The position numbers and the translations under genes were made by a program. 62,969 bases of DNA from Acanthamoeba sp. SK_2022b (lineage: Eukaryota; Discosea; Longamoebia; Acanthamoebidae). The notes under the pieces are model-generated. The model was not told the origin of the DNA and searched no databases. It saw nothing but the letters and a program-made list of their open reading frames with translations. Positions within the stretch are counted from its first letter, which is position 1. Each line of letters begins with the position of its first letter. Below are positions 33,773-43,611 of this stretch, piece after piece. The DNA is taken from assembly GCA_027943245.1 (NCBI GenBank), contig JANDJZ010000216.1:1-62969 (forward strand). Direction: 5' to 3'.

Positions 33773-35355
33773 CCTTGGCCCTCCCTCTCTCGCGTGCTTT
33801 ACCCTCAGTCTCATCTGCCCGCGCAGAGCAACACGAAGGACTGTCCCAAGTGCCGCAACCCAATCGAAAAGAACGGTAAGGGGGCTGCTGACCTGCGCTG
33901 GAGGGCTCGTTTGATAATTATTGAAATATTGAGCGCTTTTTTTGTTGTTGTTGTTCTTCCTTAACACAACGCAAACACAGGCGGGTGCAACCACATGACC
34001 TGCCACGCCATTGGTTGCGGCTACGAGTTCTGGTAAGTTGTTGTTCTTCGATTGGCTCCAGGCTCCCTGAGGATAGTATCTAGTAGCGATAGGCCATCTC
34101 GCACAGGCGCTCATTCACAATCACACAATCACAATCACGCCGCACACGCACGCACACACCCACACGCACACGCACACGCACAGCTGGCTCTGCGGTACCA
34201 AGTGGGGATACCACGAGTGCACTAAAAGCTACAAAGGGAGGAGCGACCGCGAAGAGCGATTCAAGGACTCCCTCGCCTCGAGCGACATCAACTTCACCAG
34301 CTGGCACTCGGCGCAGCACGCCATCCTGTCCACCTTTGCCAAAGTCGCCGGTACCCCCCCCCCCCACATACGCACAACAAAAGCCGGCGTGGACTGGCCT
34401 CGCACGATCAGCTCCGTCGCCGCTGCTTTACCCACTCCTCTTTCCCTCACACCACAGCGGCCACCAGCATCAAGGCTCAGCGGTACCTGGAGAAGCGGCC
34501 CGACGCCTCGGCCAAGGGCGTGCGTGCCATCAAGAGCGCTCTCCACCACATCTTCCTAGTGCGCCCGACGCCCACGCTTTCGCTTTCGCTCTCGCGCTGC
34601 GCCCCCCCCCCACCCGGCTCACGAGGCGCCGCGCATGTATGTGTGTGTGTGTGTGGTCGACGTGTCCCAGGGACGGTACCTGCTGGCCCAAGCCGCGAAG
34701 CTGGGCACCTATCGATGCGAGCAGCAGCCCGGCAGCGGCGGCAACCGGCTGCTGAGTACGGCGATGTTCGCGATCGACACCTGCCTGTTGACGGTCAACG
34801 ACTTCTTGGACATGCCCGCCAAGCAGCTCTGGATCGGTGCCTCTCTTTTCTCCCTCCGCGTGTGTGGGTGGGTGGGTGGGTGTACCTCCTCTCATCGTCG
34901 CATGCGTTCACTCTCCTGAGCTCAGAGATGCTCGAGAACGCGTGTCATACACTGCGTCTGAGGGTAAGTGAGCTGGTGGGGATCATAACGAAGATGCTCG
35001 CCTCAGAAGCTGAGGGGCCCGCGCGGTCCTTGGCCAAGGTAGACGTATTCAGGGTTGCCACCAGTCGACACAAAATGCTAAGCACATGGATGTGTGCGTG
35101 TGGTGGGCCGCTGCATGTGGCGTGTAGGAGCTGGTGGTGCGACGCCTCAGCCAGCAGAAGGGCGGCAAGCGCGTCCCGTGCCCGACCGCCCTGCAAGCCC
35201 TCCTCGACGAGGGTGGCCGGGCGCTGGGCATCGTCGCCGTCAGCGCGCGCACTATCCACAACCGCAAACTGACCCAGGCCGATCTGGCCGTCATCGAGGA
35301 CCGAACGGTTGTCCTTCTGCTCACTGCCGGAGAGGAAAAGGAGGTCTCCCAGTAA
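31436..35355 (+). CDS. RWD-RBR E3 ubiquitin ligase (Ariadne/RNF14-like)
   Basis: The exons are 31436-31451 (tentative), 31619-31687, 31749-31847, 31889-32052, 32171-32237, 32337-32599, 32708-33104, 33196-33499, 33599-33707, 33827-33875, 33981-34032, 34184-34350, 34458-34558, 34671-34836, 34926-34963 and 35128-35355 (762 aa). An RWD domain opens the protein (LQAAELSALRALFMDDF; AYPEEPPGIEV). A basic coiled coil and a UBA-like RVLLHHSRWNADALIRRY follow. RING1 begins CEICMDDF near 340, then IBR, then RING2 with CPKCRNPIEKNGGCNHM, whose GGCN cysteine is the expected thioester site. The last ~240 residues fit the autoinhibitory Ariadne domain. The 16-nt first exon is the weakest part of the model. 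Two introns contain AC microsatellites. Confidence 0.88.
32096..32133. repeat. (AC)n microsatellite in an intron
   Basis: A pure AC run lies in the RBR-ligase intron after exon 4. Confidence 0.97.
33709..33770. repeat. (AC)n microsatellite in an intron
   Basis: About 31 AC units begin immediately after the GT donor at 33708, so the repeat overlaps the 5' splice site of the RBR intron 33708-33826. Confidence 0.97.
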
Positions 35356-35595
35356 GCTCTGTATCGAGGTGAACTAGTCCGTGTGCGGCACACGCCGAGC
35401 AGTTCAAAGGATGTTTCTGCAAGGACAATCGGGTAACCTACACGCAAGTTGCTGGATCTAAGTGGGACCGCTGAACGGTCGAGCAGGAGAACACAACGCT
35501 CCTCTCTCAGCAAAATGATGATCATAGGGCAGAACATAATCAACATTTTATTCCCAAGAGAAGGTGGGGGAGGCAGAGGTGATGGTGGTGGGTCG

Positions 35596-35898
35596 TCAGG
35601 CCTTACCAGCGTAAGCCTTGGCCAGGTCAGTGCCGTCGGATATATAACCAGCGAAGGTCTTGTAATCCAAGCGCAGCTCGGCTTGAGCATAGTCCCACGC
35701 CTTTTCCGACAGTTTGTAGCCCTTCCGGTCGAGGTCCTGGCAGATCTTGGTGAAGGCTGGCGAGTTACCTTCGAAGCCGCCGGTCTCCGCGGTCGCCACG
35801 ACGTTTTCGGTCACGTAGTCTTTGGCCGAGATCTTGAGAGTGCGAATGGGCCACATGCCACTGGCCTCGACGTCAATGTAAGCCAACTTCTTGGACAT
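35596..35898 (-). CDS. Small soluble protein of unknown function
   Basis: A single exon encodes 100 aa, with an ATG at 35898 and a clean stop. The sequence is well balanced (KLAYIDVEASGMWPIRTLKI at the start, later LDRKGYKLSEKAWDYAQAEL) with no signal peptide, TM helix or low complexity. It looks like a compact folded domain. I do not recognise the family. It is convergent with the RBR gene (stop 35355). The lack of introns and codon use like its highly expressed neighbours suggest a real, well-expressed gene. Confidence 0.72.
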   Translation of the reverse strand: MSKKLAYIDVEASGMWPIRTLKISAKDYVTENVVATAETGGFEGNSPAFTKICQDLDRKGYKLSEKAWDYAQAELRLDYKTFAGYISDGTDLAKAYAGKA

Positions 35899-36149
35899 GC
35901 CTGTGGGTAGCTAGAGGAGGTAGTGTTGAGTTGTTGAAGGGAGCTTGGTGTGAGTGAGGAAAACAAAGAAGAACTGACTTGGTTTTATATGATACGCCAT
36001 CACCGAGTACTAGGAGTCAAGCTGAGTCAAGCTGTCCGCACGCCGGAAGATCTGGCGGAGGATGTGCTGCTGAGCAACTGCGTTCTCGTGTAATTGGCCA
36101 TGGCCGCTTGCGTCTGCAATCTAGTTGGTCGCCCAGTTTTGCCTTCTGG

Positions 36150-36850
36150 GTTTCGAAAAAGGTAGCGAATTTTTTGTGCCGGCGAAACGTGGCCCCACCT
36201 CGCATGGAAACAGGCGCTAAGCTGAACGTGACTCATGAGCTGGTGATAGTGGAGCCCGAAGACAAGTTCGATCGCCTCGTGGAGTGTTTGGCAACTTCCA
36301 GGTCTCACGTGTTGGTCTACTGCAACTCTCTCGCCCGAGTGCGAGCTCTTCACGAGTAGCTCTTCCCCCCACAGCCCCTCATTCCACTGAGGCTGCCCCA
36401 ACCTTCACACGCCCTCCAACTGTCAATGCTCAAGGGGGCTCCAGCGTGAGGGGGTCAGAGCCGCCGTGTTGTACGCAGATCTCGGCGAGGCTGCTAGACA
36501 GCAGACAGCCAGGGCGTTCAGCGAGGGCTCGGTGACGGTGGTCGTGGCGACGGACGTCGGGGCCAAGGTTGCCAACCTGCTCGACGCTCGGCACGTTGTC
36601 AACTACGACCTCCCCTACGACGTAGAGGTGTACGCGCACCGGTACCTCTGCCACCTCGCCCCGCCCCCCCCCCCCTCCCCAAGGGGTCGCTGAGACAAGG
36701 AGCCACGCACACAGGGTCGGGAGGGCCGGTTTAGGTTGGCAGTCGGGGCTCGCCACCAACTTCTTCACGCACGAGGAGAGCACAGGCCTCCTCATGGAGG
36801 ACATCCGACACTTTGTCCACACACACCACACGAGCACGAGAAGCGCGTAG
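36150..36850 (+). pseudogene. 5'-truncated DEAD-box RNA helicase fragment
   Basis: Only the second RecA-like domain is present. Piece one (to the stop at 36359) reads NVTHELVIVEPEDKFDRLVE and SHVLVYCNSLARVRAL, matching motif IV of DDX3/DDX4-type helicases. Piece two (~36448-36641) reads AVLYADLGEAARQQTARAF, then VVVATDVGAKVANLLDARHV and NYDLPYDVEVYAHR, where motif V (ARGLD) is damaged. Piece three (36715-36850) gives VGRAG, a degraded motif VI, and a helicase-like tail GLATNFFTHEESTGLLMEDI with stop. The Walker A, DEAD and SAT motifs are absent upstream. No splice joins piece one to piece two in frame. It is probably a dead duplicate. Confidence 0.62.
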
Positions 36851-36959
36851 TTAAATAGGAGCGGCCCGCTTGGCCGCCTTCGTTTGCTATTTATTGGCAA
36901 CGTTGTAGCGAGCCCAACAGAGAGGCCCACTGTCATGAACACTGGCTCAATCCGTGGGC

Positions 36960-37604
36960 TCAAAGGTCCACGGCGCCGCCCAGCTGTGCGCCACGTTCGT
37001 TAAGGAGGCAGGCGAGAGGGCATGACCGGTTGTACCAGCACGGACCGGACAGGGGGGGAGTGAATGGGAGAAGAAAGACTGACCTGGATGAGAGCGATGG
37101 CCTCCTCGGAGAGCCTCGTCCGTTGGTAGCGGGCGGGCAGCTCGTCCATGCTCTCGTGGCGCGTGACAGAGCCCCGAGACTTGATATCGAACTTGGCCGG
37201 CGTTGGCAGGTTGGGCGACGTCTACATGTGGAAACACGCGTGACGTGCAGGGAGAGGTGAGGCGGCATGCACACGAGGCGATAGCAAAGCCATGCACATG
37301 CGCGTGTGTGCTGATCCATTCGGAGAGATCCAAGAGGGGCGGTAGTACAAATGGGGAGGGTGTACCTGCAGAGTAGTGGTTTTGGAGGGAGCGGTCAATG
37401 GCGTGGACTCGACACCGCCTGTGTGGCGAGAGGGCAGAGCCGCTGCTTGGTGCAAAAGGGTTAAGGAATGGAACAATTACCCCGATGAAGTGACAAGATT
37501 TCAGCATTTAACGCACCCTCTTGTAGCGATTGAACGGCAGCGCCATGTCGCTGCGGAAACTTGATCAGGGGGATATGCGGGCGCACTTGCCTCACGCTAG
37601 ACAT
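36960..37604 (-). CDS. KGD4: KGD4/MRPS36-like 2-oxoglutarate dehydrogenase adaptor
   Basis: The four exons are 37604-37517, 37418-37366, 37221-37084 and 36983-36960 (100 aa, human MRPS36 ~103). The N-terminus VRPHIPLIKFPQRHG matches the VKPHTPLIRFPDR signature. The C-terminus SMDELPARYQRTRLSEEAIA followed by LIQLGG matches the LPxKYRRKxxSxEExxxIxxGG end. The middle is Thr/Ser/Pro-rich and variable, as in the family. KGD4 recruits the E3 subunit (dihydrolipoamide dehydrogenase) to the mitochondrial 2-oxoglutarate dehydrogenase complex. It was formerly annotated as ribosomal protein S36. The two conserved ends sit in different exons, so it is easily missed by ORF-based annotation. Confidence 0.85.
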
Positions 37605-38178
37605 TGTGTTTCCTGGCGCAACGGTATGTGTTGTTTTCTTTTGATTTTTTTTTTCACCTTTCTTTTGGCAAGACATTCAGAAAACCGAAGACACCTTGGA
37701 ACATTCTACCCCCTCATGGAACTTCACCTGCATAGAGGGAGGTCTGGACTTTCTTCACCCAAGTTATGATAAATTGGCCCCTTCTCTGCCCTGCGCAATT
37801 ATAATCTCATTTTCTTGTCTTTTTTTGCCCTTATCATATCTGAGATTCCCGTGCCATGAAATTCCCAGACGGAGAACCAATCGCGTCGGTTGGGGAAAGA
37901 GAAACCTGGTCGCGACAAGGAAAGCACACCGCCACCGAATGGCACCACAACAACAGGCCCTGCACATGTGGAGGTTGAGAGGAGACGTTGGGTTGGCGGA
38001 ACGAGGGGTGGGGGGCACAGAACCCGAGCAACGGTCCGTTAGGTCACTTTACAAAGCGCACAGCCCGCAGCACGCACGGTCGCTAGGGTAGGTACAGAGC
38101 CCACGACAAGCCTTCAAGCTTCCTCTAGACCAACAAGAAAGCCGTTAGCGAGAGGAGAGGGATTCGAATTCACACAAG
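37605..38178. other. Bidirectional promoter region
   Basis: This spacer separates divergent KGD4 (-) and the HMG-box gene (+). It contains pyrimidine-rich and T-rich tracts near 37630-37660 and 37800-37840. I see no gene. Confidence 0.5.
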
Positions 38179-38700
38179 ATGAGCGACCGCCCGAAGAGAT
38201 CCACGAAGCAGCCCAGCCGGTTTGGTGAGGACGAAAAGAAGAAGGCGGCTGCGGCCAAGAAGGTGGGCGTGCAGAAGAAGAAGGCCATCTCTAAGAAGAA
38301 GGCGACCCCTCCTGGCGTCAAGAGGCCCAAGACTGCGTACATCATCTATGCTCAGGCCGCCCGCGCCAAGGTCAAGGAGGTGAGTCACCACTCTCCAGCA
38401 AGGCCAGTAAGACATTGGTGCGCAGGGGCGGTTCAGCTCACATCGATCCTTGATTCTATCCTTCCACATCAGGACAACCCAGACGCAGGATTCGGCCAGC
38501 TCACTAAGTTGGTCTCCGCTCAGTGGAACGCGATGAGCGAAGAGGAAAAGGCTCCCTACGTCGAGGAGGCTGCCAAGGACAAGAAGCGCTACGAGCGAGA
38601 GGTCAAGGCCGCCGACCCAGGCAGCGATGAAGGTGAAGAGGAGGAAGCCGCTGCCAATGAGGAGGAAGATGATGATGATGATGATGATGGAGATGACTAA
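38179..38700 (+). CDS. HMG-box chromatin protein
   Basis: The two exons, 38179-38379 and 38473-38700, give 142 aa. A Lys-rich head (~45 residues) precedes one HMG box: GVKRPKTAYIIYAQAARAKV, then FGQLTKLVSAQWNAMSEEEK and APYVEEAAKDKKRYE. An acidic tail follows (GEEEEAAANEEEDDDDDDD). This is the HMGB/NHP6-like layout of a DNA-bending architectural protein. The tail probably interacts with the basic head. The 93-nt intron is a multiple of three and has no stop, so its retention would add 31 residues inside the box. Confidence 0.93.
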   Translation: MSDRPKRSTKQPSRFGEDEKKKAAAAKKVGVQKKKAISKKKATPPGVKRPKTAYIIYAQAARAKVKEVSHHSPARPVRHWCAGAVQLTSILDSILPHQDNPDAGFGQLTKLVSAQWNAMSEEEKAPYVEEAAKDKKRYEREVKAADPGSDEGEEEEAAANEEEDDDDDDDGDD

Positions 38701-38885
38701 GCCAACGCGCACGATGTGCTTGTGTACATTTTGAATGGAATACCAAATTTAAACAACAGTTTTGGAGAATTCGAGAAAAACACTGTCGTGAACGGCTAGG
38801 CGCTGCGGATAAAGAACGAGCAGGAGATGAAGGTGATTTTCCAATTTTGTATTTACCCACTCCCCGAAGTCTGAATCGAATTCAT

Positions 38886-39542
<657 letters not shown>

Positions 39543-39716
39543 CTACAACGGGCCGGGCGATGCGGATGGGAGAGGAAGAAAAGAGAGAAAGGAGGATAAA
39601 GTGGCGCGCTCCCGGAAAAATCATAGCGCCATGACCCCGATTTGAATTTCTATTGGTCGCTGACGTGTAATCAAATTATTGGTTTATTGAAATGCGGCTG
39701 TTCGACATTTTGAGCA

Positions 39717-41672
39717 CTAGTTCTTGTCTATGGTGGTCACCGGCTCGGTCTTCTCGTCGAGGCTCAGCTTCTCCAAGGCGGTTTCTACCGGCGTGGTTGT
39801 GGGCTCACCAGTCGAACCGCTTAGTACCGGCCAGTACTCGGCGTGGATCTCCTTGACAGCGTTCACCACCTTCACGGCCTTTTGCATCAGCTCCTGCGCC
39901 GCGGTGGCGTCGTACTGCTGAGCCCTCTTGTCCAGGTCCTGGACAACAGCAACACCCCCCGTGGGAATGAGAAGCGCGATGACGAGTGCCACAAACTGAA
40001 TGCGAGGGGTTACCCTTTGCTCTTCCTCCACGTTGAACTCCTTCTCGCCCAACAGCGCTCGAATGCACGCCTCAGCGCAGGTGGCGATGATTCGCACGTT
40101 GTAGCCGCCTGTCCGCCGTCCACACCAACGATCAGAGCGCGTTTTTTGGTGCGCAAACAAGTGCAGCGATTAATTACCTTCGAGGGCGAGCACCACCTTG
40201 CCGTTGGTGGCCTCGATGAGCATCCGCGTCATCTGCTGGTAGCCGCTGGCGGTGATGGTCATGCCGCCCAGGGGGTCGCCCCACGCGGCATCGAAGCCGC
40301 ACGACACCATCACCAGGTCGGGCTGGTACGCCTTGGCCACCGGGATGACGACCTACTCGGCTCATTTCGAGAAACGTCGGCGCGGTGAGCGCCCAATCGC
40401 GTTTGCGGCTCTGTGCTCAGGAGGGAGATAAGCGAGAGAGGTCACCTGTTCGAACGCGTAGAGGTACTCGGCGTTGCCCGCGCCGAAGAAGTCCCACGGC
40501 ACGTTGATGTTGTATCCCCTACCCTCTCCCGCGCCGACGTAATTGAGGGGCCCGCTGTTGGGGTAGAAGGCGGGCTCGAATCGGTGGAGCGAGAGGAAGA
40601 GCACCTTGATGCCATGGCATTTATTTTTATTTTTATTATTATTTTTAATTATTATTTTCGAAAGACGATTTAGTCACGGTAAGCAGGGCTTGCAGCGCTC
40701 TAGTCTCGAAATGCAGGGCAACTCACCTTGTCCGTTTCGTAGAAGGTTGTCTCGGTGCCATTTCCGTGGTGGACGTCCCAGTCCACGATCATGATCTTCT
40801 TGATGTGCGGCTGGGTGTCGAGGATCGTCTGGACGAGGCCCGCGCGGCGTGTGTCAGTTTCCAGAATGCGGCTACCCATGGTTCGGTTGCTGCGGGGCGG
40901 CCCTCACCTGGACTGTGACGGCCACGTTGTTGAACAGACAGAAGCCCTGGGATTGTCCGGGCTCTGCGTGATGACCCGGCGGCCTGCCGTGCAAGGGCCC
41001 GTCAATCGCCCACACTTCACATATGTGCCCGCGCGTGCGTGTGTATGTTGTATTCCAGTTGGTTAGCTGCGTACCGAATGAGGGCAAACCCATTATCGAG
41101 TTCGCCTTTGGCCACCTTGGTGGTGAGCTCCACCAGACCTCCTGACAAAGTAGAACAAAACCATCACAAGCGTCGCTGTGAGCCAGTGCCAACACGACAC
41201 ACTATCCGGGCACGCGAACCGGCGGCGAGGCGGGCAGCCCGTTCCGAGTACTCGTTGGCGTAGGTGTCGGCGTCGAAGTACGCCATGCCGCCTCCCTTGG
41301 CGTCCTCCGCCTTCTCGTGGACTCGCTCCACGTGCTGAAGTGGCGTCAGCGACGAACGAACAAACGGTGCCCAGGCCGTACGGTACCTCTTTGGTGTGGA
41401 TGCGCATGAGTTCGTCCTCGCCGGCCTCTCTGGCGGTGACCCGCTGGCATCGGTCGACGATGCCCTTGTCACGCAGCCTATCCCACGAGGCCCACAACCG
41501 CTTGGGCTTCTCTGGATGCCAGTCCGATGGGTCCGGCTTGGCTTCGAGATTAGCAAAAAAAAAAAATCGCCCCATCCATCTCATTTGTTCGAGATTTTTT
41601 ACTTACCGCGTGCTTGAGCATGTACTCATCGTAAACGATTCCCGTCGCCCTATCACCCACAACGGCCTCCAT
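39717..41672 (-). CDS. Class II histone deacetylase (HDAC6/10-like domain)
   Basis: The ten exons are 41672-41607, 41536-41387, 41334-41220, 41141-41075, 40983-40908, 40828-40727, 40604-40446, 40352-40178, 40108-40014 and 39938-39717 (408 aa). Catalytic landmarks appear in order: HPEKPKRL, RPPGHHAEPG (~133), GFCLFNNVAV, IMIVDWDVHHGNGTE (~168, zinc ligands), LSLHR, NINVPW, VSCGFDAAWGDPLGGM (~260) and GGYN (~303), which supplies the active-site tyrosine. The short helical C-terminus ends in a Thr/Glu-rich tail. The DVHHGNGT and GFDAxxGDPLG forms point to class II rather than class I. It deacetylates lysines on histones, tubulin or other proteins. There is one domain only and no zinc-finger UBP domain. 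Confidence 0.94.
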
Positions 41673-42456
41673 TTCGTTTGCGATCTACGAACAAACCACT
41701 CCGCGGAGTTCCGCTCAAGGAATTGGAAATTTAAACGCGTTTCTCTTTTCCACTGGCGTTGATTTGCTGTGTTACCAGTGGGTGCCGAACGACCTCGCCT
41801 CAGTCGGTGTAGCCGCACCGGTAACACAGCAAGCTGTTGATCCCTGGCCGTTGCAGCATAACAGCCTCTTGCCTAACGCGCGCCCTTGACCTTGTGGAGC
41901 ACCGGCGCTGTGCCAGCCCGCACGAGTGAAGACAAGGCTTTCTGAGAAAGCTGCAGCCGCAGGCACATTATCCTGATTACAAATGGGAAGAAGATAACGG
42001 TGCAGCGAAGCATGAAGCAAGGCAGGAAGAATGTGCCCGAAATCTGAGCTGGAGGTCCCGCTCCCGCTTCTGCAGATATAGTAGCGGCGACATCCGTCGC
42101 GTCCAACTGGTACGCCGAGTGGCACGCCACACACCGTGGTTAGCGGTCGTGGGAACACCGTGACACGGTGCTTTTCGCCCGCACCCCGCCAAACCAGCGG
42201 GGCTCGGGCGAAATTTCCCTCAGAAAGCCGCGAGTGGGGCTCTTTGCTTGAGGCTAAAGGGGTCAGCATTTAAACAAACGCCGTCACGGCGTGTGGTCCA
42301 TCTTCACCCACCAGCCAGCTCCACTCACCACCCCTTGAACGTGTTGTGTGAGACAGCCAACCAGCTGCGAATCGCCACAGATACAAATTCGCGTGGCCCA
42401 CCTTCGTCCTTCTCTTCATCGCAGCCTCCACACCATACCACTCCGCACCACACACC
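41673..42456. other. Bidirectional promoter region
   Basis: The spacer lies between HDAC (-) and the four-TM gene (+). No protein-like frame with motifs is present. It contains GC-box-like CCCCGCC patches and the leader of the downstream gene. Confidence 0.5.
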
Positions 42457-43332
42457 ATGGGTATCACCAAGGCTCTCAAGACCAAGCTCGCCGAGCAGCA
42501 GGGCTATCAGCCTCTGGGCCAGCAGAACGTCCAGCAGCAGCGAGTACCTCCCCCCGTCTCGACCGCGGCCGAGAAGTCCCAGCTGAGCATCTGCAAGGGC
42601 GCTTTCATCGTGTTTCTCCTTGGCCTCGTCTTCGTACGTGTCCTTCCTTCCTCTTCTCTTGTTTTTGAAAGGCTTCTTGTTCGCTGGCCCAGGTTTGTTG
42701 ACAATGAACCTTCTTACGTCGCCCAGTGGTCGAGCTTGGCCAACATCACCGTCAGCGCCCTGATGAAGGAGTGGCCCAACGAAACTGGCAACCCGCGTGT
42801 GTCCCCCGTGCTTAACATCGGTGTCAGCGCGCTGGGTCTCCTTACCGCCGTCCTTGGCTCCTTCTGGCTGTTGAGGCGTCAGTCCTTCGCCCTCTTCCTC
42901 ACTGTACGTCGCACCTCCCCCTTCCTACGCGCTCTTTGTCGAACGACGACTCACTTTCATGTCGATGGCGTTCCGCAGTTCCTCACGTTTGCCCTCTTGA
43001 CGACGCTCTACTTGATCAGCTCGGGCGTGCTTCTTGGCTACACCTTCGGCGGCCACCTGAGGGACTGCCCCCACCAGTACAGCGTCTACGCCTACCACTC
43101 GTTCCACCGCGGCTGGACCTTCACCTGCGAGAAGTTCAACGTGGGGATGTACACGCTCGCCGTGTCCTCGCTCGCCTTTGACGTCATCGGCTTCTTGGCC
43201 CTCGTGGCTCTCTTGATCGTGTCTCTCGCTCACCAGATCCCCTACGCAATTGCCGTCCTCGACGAGAAGAACAAGTCGCAGCGCCAGTACATCATCATCG
43301 ACGTCGAGTCTGGCTCCGAGGTGTTGGCCTAA
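42457..43332 (+). CDS. Four-transmembrane protein, tetraspan type, family unknown
   Basis: The three exons are 42457-42633, 42727-42903 and 42979-43332 (235 aa). Four hydrophobic helices are visible: GAFIVFLLGLVF (~50), NIGVSALGLLTAVLGSFWLL (~90), FALLTTLYLISSGVLLGYTF (~122) and SSLAFDVIGFLALVALLIVS (~195). The loop between TM3 and TM4 has two Cys (LRDCPHQY, FTCEKF) that could pair; the first loop has an NIT glycosylation site. It lacks the CCG motif of true tetraspanins. The soluble N-terminus is Gln-rich and the tail ends IIIDVESGSEVLA. Both introns (93 and 75 nt) are multiples of three without stops, so the unspliced frame is open throughout. Splicing is favoured because it gives clean helices and consensus sites. 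Confidence 0.8.
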   Translation: MGITKALKTKLAEQQGYQPLGQQNVQQQRVPPPVSTAAEKSQLSICKGAFIVFLLGLVFVRVLPSSSLVFERLLVRWPRFVDNEPSYVAQWSSLANITVSALMKEWPNETGNPRVSPVLNIGVSALGLLTAVLGSFWLLRRQSFALFLTVRRTSPFLRALCRTTTHFHVDGVPQFLTFALLTTLYLISSGVLLGYTFGGHLRDCPHQYSVYAYHSFHRGWTFTCEKFNVGMYTLAVSSLAFDVIGFLALVALLIVSLAHQIPYAIAVLDEKNKSQRQYIIIDVESGSEVLA

Positions 43333-43611
43333 GCGCCTGCCTGCGTGCGGCTCTTCGTGGCCTTCTACTGCGTCTTCTCTCTTCATTCTTATCTAAGGCA
43401 TCCTCTCTGTACAGATGACCTCTTCTAACACCCACGCCGCGATGTCGGTTTCTTACTGGCTTTCTCTTCAATGTATACATTTTCCCCCACACCTTGTCTC
43501 TTGGTCTTGTTCGATACCAAGGGAGCAACGCACGCTGGTCGCCCGCACGAAATTTCGTGGGCCACCCCAACAAGCAGACCCGCCAAATTGAACACCAAAA
43601 TTCAACACCAA

